From: Staphylococcus epidermidis
GTDB lineage: Bacteria > Bacillota > Bacilli > Staphylococcales > Staphylococcaceae
Length of the DNA: 64,000 bases
Direction: 5' to 3'
NCBI RefSeq assembly: GCF_006742205.1
Contig: NZ_AP019721.1
Span: 1,364,001-1,428,000, forward strand
Shown here: positions 56,890-64,000 of the stretch, in pieces
Position numbering within the stretch: position 1 is the first letter of the stretch
How the letters are laid out: every line of letters begins with the position of its first letter
Made by a program: the position numbers and the translations under genes
The notes under the pieces: generated by a model
Seen by the model: the letters and a program-made list of their open reading frames with translations, nothing else
The model's database searches: none
Told to the model about the DNA's origin: nothing

Positions 56890-56904
56890 TGATAATCATT
56901 TTCA
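56890..56904. promoter_or_regulatory. Fur box 1, at the sRNA transcription start
   Basis: TGATAATCATTTTCA matches the 7-1-7 Fur palindrome with one mismatch and ends at the predicted +1 of the sRNA. Two boxes 33 nt apart suggest tight iron repression. Confidence 0.78.
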
Positions 56905-56910
56905 ATTATC

Positions 56911-56938
56911 ATTATACATGATTGATAATGATTGTCAA
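56911..56938 (-). promoter_or_regulatory. isrR: Consensus promoter of the IsrR-like sRNA
   Basis: On the minus strand, TTGACA (56933-56938), a 16-nt spacer and TATAAT (56911-56916) form a perfect sigma-A consensus pair. The predicted start is near 56904. Confidence 0.88.
56923..56937. promoter_or_regulatory. Fur box 2, over the sRNA -35/spacer
   Basis: TGATAATGATTGTCA matches the 7-1-7 Fur palindrome TGATAATNATTATCA with one mismatch. It overlaps the -35 element and spacer of the sRNA promoter, so Fur with iron would block transcription. Confidence 0.8.
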
Positions 56939-57030
56939 TTAGAAATATATATTTTATTCCATTTAACTTAAATACAATGATAATACTAGAGTGACTTTTT
57001 CTAAATACAGACTACTTATTCGACTATCTA

Positions 57031-57058
57031 TTATCGTGGTTCATGGTAAAATGATACT
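57031..57058 (+). promoter_or_regulatory. arlR: Candidate arlRS promoter
   Basis: TTATCG (57031-57036), a 16-nt spacer and GATACT (57053-57058) are a weak sigma-A pair. They would give a leader of about 80 nt. The stretch 56950-57143 contains no gene. Confidence 0.35.
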
Positions 57059-57143
57059 AGTTTCATAACAAATCATTTACAATTTTGAATTACATCTTTA
57101 GAAATACGAGTTAATTGTTTAAGATGTAGCGTGAGGTGCAAAT

Positions 57144-57803
57144 ATGACAAATATTTTAATTGTAGAAGATGAGCAAAATCTTGCTAGATTTATAGAGCTT
57201 GAGTTAACTCATGAAAATTATACTGTTGATATAGAGAATGATGGAAAGGTGGGTTTGGATAAAGCATTATCTAAGCCCTATGATTTATATATATTAGACT
57301 TAATGCTTCCAAACATAAATGGTCTAGAAATTTGTAGACAAATTCGTCAAAAAACAACTACTCCAATTATCATCATTACTGCGAAAAGCGAGACATATGA
57401 TAAAGTAGCTGGATTGGACTATGGGGCAGATGACTACATTGTAAAACCCTTTGATATAGAAGAATTGCTTGCAAGAATAAGAGCGGTATTGCGCAGACAG
57501 CCAGATAAAGATGTTTTAGATATCAATGGTATTATCATTGATAAAGATGCCTTTAAAGTTACTGTTAATGGCCATCAATTAGAATTAACTAAAACAGAAT
57601 ACGATTTACTATATGTTTTAGCTGAAAATCGTAACCACGTCATGCAACGTGAACAAATTCTCGATCACGTATGGGGGTATAATAGTGAAGTAGAAACGAA
57701 TGTCGTTGATGTTTATATTCGTTATTTACGTAATAAACTCAAACCTTTTAATAAAGAAAAATCCATAGAAACAGTACGTGGCGTAGGGTATGTGATTCGA
57801 TGA
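57144..57803 (+). CDS. arlR: Two-component response regulator ArlR
   Basis: The 219-aa OmpR-type regulator has a receiver domain with the acidic pair E8/D9, the phospho-acceptor D52 (LYILDLMLP) and K101-type switch residue in [10 protein letters not shown] winged-helix DNA-binding domain follows (about 125-219), ending [11 protein letters not shown]. ArlRS controls adhesion, autolysis, capsule and biofilm genes in staphylococci, and in S. aureus it represses or activates ebh among others. GTGAGGTG precedes the ATG by 7 nt. The stop overlaps arlS by 4 nt. Confidence 0.95.
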   Translation: MTNILIVEDEQNLARFIELELTHENYTVDIENDGKVGLDKALSKPYDLYILDLMLPNINGLEICRQIRQKTTTPIIIITAKSETYDKVAGLDYGADDYIVKPFDIEELLARIRAVLRRQPDKDVLDINGIIIDKDAFKVTVNGHQLELTKTEYDLLYVLAENRNHVMQREQILDHVWGYNSEVETNVVDVYIRYLRNKLKPFNKEKSIETVRGVGYVIR

Positions 57804-59170
57804 TTAAGCGCCAAAAATTAAAATATAAATGGATGCTTATTACGACGCTCATTACCTTCACGACAATATTACTTTTCTGCTTAATTATTATTTTCTTTTT
57901 AAAAGATACTTTACGAAGTAGTGAAATTGACGAAGCTGAAAGAAGTTCAAATGATATCGCCAATCTGTTCCATTCTAAATCTTTAAGTGATATATCTGCA
58001 TTGGATTTAAATGCATCCTTAGAAAATTTTCAAGAAATATTGATTTATGATGATAAGGGTAGGAAGTTAATTCAAACATCAAATGATAATACACTTGCTT
58101 ATGATAACAAAATTGATTTCAAACATCCTGAACGTATACATATTCAAAGAAGCCACGGTATTAATTACTTAGTAATAACTGAACCTATACGTTCGAAAGA
58201 TTTTTCTGGATACAGTGTATTAGTCCATTCTCTTCAAAATTATGATAATCTCGTTAAATCACTTTATATAGTTGCACTTGCTTTTGGATTAATTGCAACC
58301 ATTATTACTGCCGGCGTGAGTTATATCTTTTCTTCACAAATTACTAAACCGATAGTTACAATGTCCAATAAAATGAATCAAATTAGAAGAGATGGTTTTC
58401 AAAATAAACTTGAATTAACTACAAATTATGAAGAAACAGATAATTTAATTGATACTTTTAATGAAATGATGTATCAAATAGAAGAATCTTTTAATCAGCA
58501 ACGTCAATTTGTCGAGGATGCTTCACACGAATTAAGAACGCCACTGCAGATTATTCAAGGTCATCTAAATTTAATCCAACGTTGGGGGAAAAAAGATCCA
58601 GCAGTTTTGGAAGAATCTTTGAATATTTCAATTGAAGAAGTGAATCGAATAACAAAACTTGTCGAAGAACTACTTTTACTTACCAAAGATAGAGTCAATC
58701 ATAATGTTTTGGAATGTGAAAATGTAGACGTAAATAGCGAGATTCAATCACGTGTGAAGTCACTGCAACACCTACATCCAGATTATACTTTTGAAACACA
58801 TCTTGCTACTAAGCCTATCCAATTAAAAATTAACCGTCATCAGTTTGAACAACTCTTACTCATATTTATTGATAATGCAATGAAATACGACACTGAACAT
58901 AAGCACATTAAAATTGTTACTCAACTAAAAAATAAAATGATTATGATTGATATTACTGATCATGGTATGGGTATACCAAAAGCTGACTTAGAATTTATCT
59001 TTGATAGATTTTATCGTGTAGATAAATCACGTGCTCGTAGTCAAGGAGGCAATGGATTAGGACTATCAATAGCGGAAAAAATTGTGCAACTTAACGGTGG
59101 TATGATTCAGGTAGAAAGTGAACTACAAAAGTACACGACTTTCAAAATCAGTTTTCCAGTACTAAACTAA
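57800..59170 (+). CDS. arlS: Sensor histidine kinase ArlS
   Basis: The 456-aa kinase has two membrane helices (about residues 12-33 and 153-176) around an extracytoplasmic sensor region, then a HAMP domain. The phospho-accepting H243 is in [14 protein letters not shown]. The ATPase motifs are present: N box [10 protein letters not shown]1 DHGMGIP, F box FDRFYRVD and G2 GGNGLGLSI. It phosphorylates ArlR, whose gene it overlaps by 4 nt. No terminator follows at once; a hairpin appears at 59447. Confidence 0.95.
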   Translation: MIKRQKLKYKWMLITTLITFTTILLFCLIIIFFLKDTLRSSEIDEAERSSNDIANLFHSKSLSDISALDLNASLENFQEILIYDDKGRKLIQTSNDNTLAYDNKIDFKHPERIHIQRSHGINYLVITEPIRSKDFSGYSVLVHSLQNYDNLVKSLYIVALAFGLIATIITAGVSYIFSSQITKPIVTMSNKMNQIRRDGFQNKLELTTNYEETDNLIDTFNEMMYQIEESFNQQRQFVEDASHELRTPLQIIQGHLNLIQRWGKKDPAVLEESLNISIEEVNRITKLVEELLLLTKDRVNHNVLECENVDVNSEIQSRVKSLQHLHPDYTFETHLATKPIQLKINRHQFEQLLLIFIDNAMKYDTEHKHIKIVTQLKNKMIMIDITDHGMGIPKADLEFIFDRFYRVDKSRARSQGGNGLGLSIAEKIVQLNGGMIQVESELQKYTTFKISFPVLN

Positions 59171-59446
59171 ATGAATAGTATTTTTTAAGTAACGAATGAT
59201 TACGATTAAACAAGTTACAAATAAATTATTACAGGACTTAAATATTAACAATCCTTAAACTAGTACTATAAATAATCAAATCCATCGACATCTATCATTA
59301 TAAATAAAGATTCCAGTCACTACACTAAGATGCTGACTAGAATAGCTATATCATGTCATACTAATGAGAGGACATCTTCTTCACAAAGATTCTCTTACTA
59401 TAGAATCGACGAGCTAAACTTGATAGACGGAGATAGCAATTATACG

Positions 59447-59493
59447 GGAGCGAGACTATGAATTTGGAGTAAATTCTGTCTTGCTCCTATTTT
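59447..59493 (+). terminator. Terminator between arlRS and odhA
   Basis: GGAGCGAGAC (59447-59456) pairs with GTCTTGCTCC (59478-59487) with one G-T wobble, and an inner GAATTT/AAATTC stem closes a GGAGT loop. TATTTTG follows. It lies 277 nt after arlS; the stretch 59171-59446 has no gene and only weak local inverted repeats. Confidence 0.7.
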
Positions 59494-59516
59494 GTATAAT
59501 AATAGGTAAATGTACT

Positions 59517-59544
59517 TTAACAATATATGAAATAATGCTATGAT
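59517..59544 (+). promoter_or_regulatory. odhA: odhAB promoter
   Basis: TTAACA (59517-59522), a 16-nt spacer and TATGAT (59539-59544) with a TGC extension form a good extended -10 sigma-A promoter. The predicted start is near 59551, giving a short leader of about 35 nt. Confidence 0.6.
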
Positions 59545-59549
59545 AACCA

Positions 59550-59563
59550 TGTAAGCGTTTCAT
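59550..59563. promoter_or_regulatory. cre-like CcpA site at the odhAB start
   Basis: TGTAAGCGTTTCAT keeps the strong TGTAAGCGTT half of the catabolite-responsive element; the 3' half is imperfect. It lies on the predicted transcription start, where bound CcpA would repress. 2-oxoglutarate dehydrogenase genes are known CcpA targets in low-GC Gram-positives. Confidence 0.5.
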
Positions 59564-59584
59564 CATTTTTGTGGAGGGTGTTAA

Positions 59585-62389
59585 ATGACTAAGAACAAGA
59601 AAGAATTTACAGAGGCTCCTGTAAACTTCGGCGCAAATCTTGGCCTTATGCTAGATTTGTATGATGATTATCTACAAGATCCATCATCCGTACCTGAAGA
59701 TTTACAAGTCTTGTTCAGTACAATTAAAACAGGTGAAGCTCATATCGAAGCTAAACCTACCACTGATGGGGGTGGTTCACAAGCGGGAGATAGCACAATT
59801 AAACGTGTTATGCGCTTAATCGATAATATTCGTCAATACGGACATTTAAAAGCAGATATTTATCCAGTAAATCCTCCAGAGCGTCAAAATGTTCCTAAAT
59901 TGGAAATCGAAGATTTTGATTTAGATAAAGAAACTTTGGAAAAAATATCATCTGGAATTGTCTCTGAACATTTTAAAGACATTTATGACAATGCCTATGA
60001 TGCAATTGTTCGTATGGAAAGACGTTACAAAGGACCGATAGCTTTTGAATACACTCACATTAATAATAATAAAGAACGTGTGTGGTTAAAAAGAAGAATT
60101 GAAACGCCTTATAAAGCAAGTTTAAACGATAATCAAAAAAAAGAACTTTTCAAAAAACTCGCACACGTAGAAGGTTTTGAAAAATATTTGCACAAAAATT
60201 TTGTTGGGGCTAAACGTTTTTCAATTGAAGGCGTCGACACATTAGTTCCAATGCTTCAACACACAATCACATTAGCAGGTAACGAGGGGATTAAAAACAT
60301 TCAAATCGGTATGGCTCACCGTGGACGTTTAAATGTATTAACGCATGTCTTGGAAAAACCTTATGAGATGATGATTTCAGAATTTATGCATACAGATCCA
60401 ATGAAGTTTTTACCTGAAGATGGTAGTTTAGAATTAACCTCAGGTTGGACTTCAGATGTGAAGTATCACCTAGGTGGCGTTAAAACGACTAACTCATACG
60501 GAATAGAACAGCGTATTTCTTTAGCGAATAATCCAAGTCATTTAGAAATCGTTGCACCCGTTGTTGCTGGTAAAACAAGAGCAGCCCAAGATAATACACA
60601 TCAAGTAGGAGCTCCATCTACCGACTTCCATAAAGCAATGCCGATTATTATACATGGTGATGCGGCATATCCAGGTCAAGGTATTAATTTTGAAACGATG
60701 AACTTAGGTAGTTTAAAAGGATATTCTACAGGTGGTTCACTTCATATTATTACAAATAATAGAATCGGTTTTACAACTGAACCTATTGATGGACGTTCAA
60801 CAACGTACTCTTCCGACGTAGCTAAAGGTTACGATGTTCCAATACTACATGTAAATGCCGATGATGTAGAAGCAACAATTGAAGCTATTGAAATTGCAAT
60901 GGAATTCCGTAAAGAATTTCATAAAGATGTCGTTATTGACTTAGTAGGTTATCGTCGCTATGGGCACAATGAAATGGATGAACCTTCTATTACTAATCCA
61001 GTTCCATACCAAAACATTAGAAAACATGATTCAGTTGAAATTTTATATGGTAAAAAGTTAGTTGATGAAGGAATTATTTCCGAAGACGAAATGAATGAAG
61101 TCATTGACGGTGTTCAAAAAGAAATGCGAACAGCACATGATAAAATTGATAAAAATGACAAAATGAATAATCCAGATATGGAAAAACCAGAATCACTTCA
61201 ACTACCTTTACAAAGTGATACGAAAGATTTCTCATTTGATCATTTAAAAGAAATCAATGATGCAATGCTTGATTACCCAAAAGATTTTCATGTGCTAAAA
61301 AAGCTCAATAAAGTACTAGAAAAACGTAGAGAACCTTTTGAAAAAGAGGAGGGGCTCGTCGATTGGGCTCAAGCAGAGCAACTTGCATTTGCAACCATAT
61401 TACAAGATGGAACTTCAATTCGTTTAACAGGTCAAGATAGTGAAAGGGGAACATTTAGCCATAGACATGCTGTGCTTCATGATGAAGAAAATGGTAATAC
61501 ATTCACACCATTGCATCATGTACCTCAACAACAGGCTACTTTTGATATTCATAATTCGCCATTATCTGAAGCAGCTGTAGTTGGATTTGAGTATGGTTAT
61601 AACGTCGAAAATAAAGGTAACTTTAACATATGGGAAGCTCAATATGGCGACTTTTCGAATATGTCCCAAATGATGTTTGACAATTTCCTCTCAAGTTCTC
61701 GCGCAAAATGGGGTGAGCGTTCAGGTTTAACACTTTTCTTACCACATGCTTTTGAAGGACAGGGACCAGAGCATTCATCGGCACGCTTAGAAAGATTTCT
61801 ACAATTAGCCGCTGAAAATAATTCAACTGTAGTTAATCTATCTAGTGCAAGTAATTACTTCCATTTACTACGTGCACAAGCCGCTAGTTTAGATACCTTA
61901 GAAATGAGACCATTAATTGTCATGTCACCTAAGAGTCTTTTAAGAAATAAAACAGTAGCTAAACCTATTGATGAGTTTACATCTGGCGGTTTTAAACCTA
62001 TCATCACAGAAGATATCGATGAACAAAAAGTCAAAAAAGTGATTTTAGCATCAGGAAAGATGTATATTGACCTAAAAGAATATTTAGCTAAAAATCCTAA
62101 CGATTCTATTCTTCTCATAGCAGTAGAAAGATTATATCCGTTCCCAGAAGAAGAAATTAAAGAAGTATTAAAATCGTTACCTCATCTTGAAAATGTGTCA
62201 TGGGTTCAAGAAGAACCTAAAAATCAAGGTGCATGGTTATTCGTGTATCCTTATCTAAAAGCACTTGTTGCTAATAAATATGATTTAACTTATCACGGTA
62301 GAATACAAAGAGCTGCACCTGCTGAAGGCGATGGAGAAATTCATAAACTTGTACAAACTAAAATTATTGAAAGTAGCATTAACAATTAA
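59585..62389 (+). CDS. odhA: 2-oxoglutarate dehydrogenase E1 component
   Basis: The 934-aa thiamine-diphosphate enzyme decarboxylates 2-oxoglutarate in the TCA cycle and passes the succinyl group to OdhB. Motifs include the N-terminal [29 protein letters not shown], the TPP-binding region around [16 protein letters not shown] (partly [10 protein letters not shown]) and [19 protein letters not shown], and the transketolase-like GFEYGYNVE / [10 protein letters not shown] segment. Length and order fit the Firmicutes SucA/OdhA family. GTGGAGGGTG precedes the ATG. odhB follows after 18 nt. The promoter carries a cre-like element. Confidence 0.97.
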
Positions 62390-62407
62390 CTAGGGGGAAA
62401 AATAAGT

Positions 62408-63670
62408 ATGGCAGAGGTAAAAGTTCCAGAATTAGCAGAATCAATCACAGAGGGTACCATTGCAGAATGGTTAAAAAATGTAGGCGATAATGTAGATAAA
62501 GGTGAAGCTATCTTAGAACTAGAAACAGATAAAGTTAACGTCGAAGTAGTTTCTGAAGAAGCTGGGGTATTATCAGAACAATTAGCCGAGGAAGGCGATA
62601 CAGTTGAAGTAGGTCAAGCTGTAGCTGTAGTAGGAGAAGGACAAGTAAACACATCTAACGATAGTTCTAACGAATCTTCACAAAAAGATGAAGCTAAAGA
62701 GAAAGAAACGCCAAAACAATCTAATCCGAATTCTAGTGAAAGTGAAAATACACAAGATAATAGCCAGCAACGTATCAATGCAACACCATCTGCACGTCGA
62801 CATGCGCGTAAAAATGGCGTTGATTTAAGCGAAGTATCCGGAAAAGGCAATGATGTTCTAAGAAAAGATGATGTTGAAAATAGTCAAAAATCTTCAAGTC
62901 AAACAGCTAAAAGTGAAAGCAAATCACAAAACAGTGGTTCTAAACAATCTAATAACAATCCATCAAAACCTGTTATTCGTGAAAAAATGTCTCGACGCAA
63001 AAAAACTGCTGCAAAAAAATTATTAGAAGTATCAAATCAAACAGCTATGCTTACTACATTTAATGAAGTTGATATGACAAACGTTATGGATTTACGTAAA
63101 CGTAAAAAAGAACAATTTATCAAAGATCATGATGGTACTAAATTAGGATTTATGTCCTTCTTTACTAAAGCTGCCGTTGCAGCTCTCAAAAAATATCCTG
63201 AAGTAAATGCTGAGATAGATGGCGATGATATGATTACTAAACAATTTTACGATATTGGCATTGCAGTATCCACTGACGATGGATTACTCGTACCATTTGT
63301 TAGAGATTGTGATAAGAAAAATTTTGCAGAAATTGAACAAGAAATCGCTAATTTAGCCGTAAAAGCTCGTGATAAAAAATTAGGCCTTGATGACATGGTT
63401 AACGGTTCGTTTACCATCACTAATGGCGGTATCTTTGGCTCAATGATGAGTACACCGATTATAAATGGTAATCAAGCAGCTATCTTAGGTATGCATTCAA
63501 TTATTACACGCCCAATTGCAGTTGATAAAGATACAATTGAAAATCGTCCAATGATGTATATCGCATTAAGCTATGATCATAGAATCATCGATGGGAAAGA
63601 GGCTGTAGGATTCTTAAAAACAATCAAAGAACTCATTGAAAACCCTGAAGATTTATTACTTGAATCATAA
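62408..63670 (+). CDS. odhB: Dihydrolipoyl succinyltransferase E2 component
   Basis: The 420-aa protein has one N-terminal lipoyl domain (lipoylated K42 in [11 protein letters not shown]), a Ser/Asn/Gln-rich linker (about 80-120), an E3-binding domain ([17 protein letters not shown]), another flexible linker (about 160-192) and the catalytic acyltransferase domain with [13 protein letters not shown] near the C-terminus. It transfers the succinyl group to CoA. The AGGGGG ribosome site 10 nt before the ATG has five consecutive G. It is cotranscribed with odhA; E3 is not encoded here. Confidence 0.97.
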   Translation: MAEVKVPELAESITEGTIAEWLKNVGDNVDKGEAILELETDKVNVEVVSEEAGVLSEQLAEEGDTVEVGQAVAVVGEGQVNTSNDSSNESSQKDEAKEKETPKQSNPNSSESENTQDNSQQRINATPSARRHARKNGVDLSEVSGKGNDVLRKDDVENSQKSSSQTAKSESKSQNSGSKQSNNNPSKPVIREKMSRRKKTAAKKLLEVSNQTAMLTTFNEVDMTNVMDLRKRKKEQFIKDHDGTKLGFMSFFTKAAVAALKKYPEVNAEIDGDDMITKQFYDIGIAVSTDDGLLVPFVRDCDKKNFAEIEQEIANLAVKARDKKLGLDDMVNGSFTITNGGIFGSMMSTPIINGNQAAILGMHSIITRPIAVDKDTIENRPMMYIALSYDHRIIDGKEAVGFLKTIKELIENPEDLLLES

Positions 63671-63689
63671 TTTGGAACCTAACATACTT

Positions 63690-63724
63690 AAAAAACAACG
63701 ACGTAAATCGTCGTTGTTTTTTTG
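63690..63724 (+). terminator. Intrinsic terminator of odhAB
   Basis: A perfect 14-bp inverted repeat, ending CAACGACG / CGTCGTTG in its GC part, with a TAAAT loop and a T run. An A run precedes the stem, so it can work on both strands. Confidence 0.95.
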
Positions 63725-63765
63725 TTCAATATGTCTAAAGTGTAATGATAATCTTATATATATAA

Positions 63766-63809
63766 ATATCTGTAAAGAAATCAAAATAACACGATGTCTT
63801 TACAGATAT
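63766..63809. terminator. Perfect 13-bp inverted repeat, possible terminator of the leftward edge gene
   Basis: ATATCTGTAAAGA (63766-63778) pairs exactly with TCTTTACAGATAT (63797-63809) around an 18-nt loop. No strong T run follows on either strand. It sits just beyond the stop codon of the leftward gene at 63827. Confidence 0.5.
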
Positions 63810-63826
63810 ACTTTAGTATTAACCTA

Positions 63827-64000
63827 TCATTGAGCAAGAAATATAACTTCTATAATCGCTAAGATAATAAACACAACAAATGCGATAGTAAAATATTTAA
63901 ATCTTGGTTGTTGTTTATGATTTAAATTTGTAAATACTTCAATTGCGGAATAAACTGCTATTAGTACAGTAACTGCAAATATAATCCATAAATTAGACAT
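63827..64000 (-). CDS. Small two-helix membrane protein at the window edge
   Basis: Read leftward from an ATG whose bases are the last three of the window, the frame gives 57 aa and stops at 63827. Two hydrophobic stretches are clear: LWIIFAVTVLIAVYSAI (about 4-20) and YFTIAFVVFIILAIIEVIFL (about 36-55), joined by a polar NHKQQPRFK loop. The gene could extend upstream beyond the window, so the start and ribosome site cannot be checked. No family is recognised. It is convergent with odhB. Clean hydrophobic patterning and a following inverted repeat support a real gene. Confidence 0.6.
   Translation of the reverse strand: MSNLWIIFAVTVLIAVYSAIEVFTNLNHKQQPRFKYFTIAFVVFIILAIIEVIFLAQ

Larger units (their letters stand above)
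56734..56904 (-). ncRNA. isrR: IsrR-like Fur-regulated small RNA
   Basis: A leftward transcript of about 171 nt is bounded by a consensus promoter (56911-56938) and an intrinsic terminator (56734-56771). The 5' arm TGAAAATGA (56896-56904) pairs with TCATTTTCA (56830-56838). A nearby CCAAT/ATTGG pairing helps close a long hairpin whose apical loop displays CCCCCC (56865-56870). Two further C-rich patches, TCCCC (56821-56825) and GCCCG (56808-56812), lie in an apparently unpaired linker. Two Fur boxes overlap the start. S. aureus IsrR is a Fur-repressed sRNA of about the same size next to arlR. It uses C-rich regions to block ribosome sites of iron-demanding enzymes. The match in location, length, Fur control and C-rich layout makes this the likely orthologue. 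Confidence 0.85.

Noticed and set aside
56835..56921. A 28-codon plus-strand frame with a possible ribosome site (MTNPKEQLV...) between DeoR and arlR
   Set aside because: It is exactly antisense to the IsrR-like sRNA and runs through both the Fur box and promoter; the product has no recognisable features.

Overview
This window is a low-GC Firmicutes chromosome segment, almost certainly Staphylococcus epidermidis or a very close coagulase-negative relative. The evidence is a single reading frame of more than 10,000 codons for the giant cell-surface protein Ebh/Embp, the gene order thyA-dfrA-fakB2-msrA-msrB-crr, the arlRS two-component system and the odhAB operon. All of these match staphylococcal core synteny. 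No tRNA, rRNA, prophage, insertion sequence or CRISPR array is visible.

Layout. (1) 1-4320: the 3' part of a double-GTPase bacterial dynamin-like gene and a 5'-3' exonuclease, closed by a terminator. (2) 4321-35118: ebh/embp, nearly half of the window. It has a YSIRK-type signal peptide, a beta-rich N-terminal region, about 23 FIVAR motif units, about 39 FIVAR-GA units, a C-terminal DUF1542-like region, one membrane segment and a Lys-rich tail without LPXTG. (3) 35119-36760: two leftward genes, an RNase HI-like protein and a queuosine-precursor transporter; the transporter carries a preQ1-I riboswitch in its leader. (4) 36800-37970: a small thiol/iron-sulfur cluster (zinc-finger protein, NifU-N protein, bacilliredoxin BrxA). 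(5) 38076-39880: a two-gene FtsX-type ABC transporter. (6) 40117-44310: the folate/thymidylate genes thyA and dfrA, the fatty-acid binding protein FakB2, methionine sulfoxide reductases MsrA and MsrB, the glucose PTS EIIA (Crr) and a YozE-like protein. (7) 44592-48624: carboxyl-terminal protease CtpA, an acetyltransferase, MurG and a PAP2 phosphatase. (8) 48975-56585: a seven-gene accessory-looking operon with a carbohydrate-type ABC importer (ATPase, two permeases, lipoprotein), a metallophosphoesterase, a MATE exporter and a DeoR regulator. (9) 56734-56950: a leftward small RNA with a near-ideal sigma-A promoter, two Fur boxes, three C-rich patches and an intrinsic terminator. This is very likely the iron-sparing sRNA IsrR. 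(10) 57144-59170: arlRS. (11) 59585-63724: odhA-odhB (2-oxoglutarate dehydrogenase E1 and E2) behind an extended -10 promoter with a cre-like site. (12) 63827-64000: a small leftward membrane protein at the window edge.

How it fits together. The window combines surface adhesion (Ebh), envelope synthesis (MurG, PAP2, CtpA), redox repair (BrxA, MsrAB), one-carbon metabolism (ThyA, DfrA), global regulation (ArlRS, IsrR) and central carbon flow (Crr, OdhAB). The least explained locus is the phosphoesterase-linked ABC operon. It lies between the PAP2 phosphatase gene and the isrR-arlRS block; from memory, S. aureus has these neighbours close together. The most informative non-coding elements are the IsrR-like sRNA, the preQ1 riboswitch and the terminator-like hairpin in the ebh leader.
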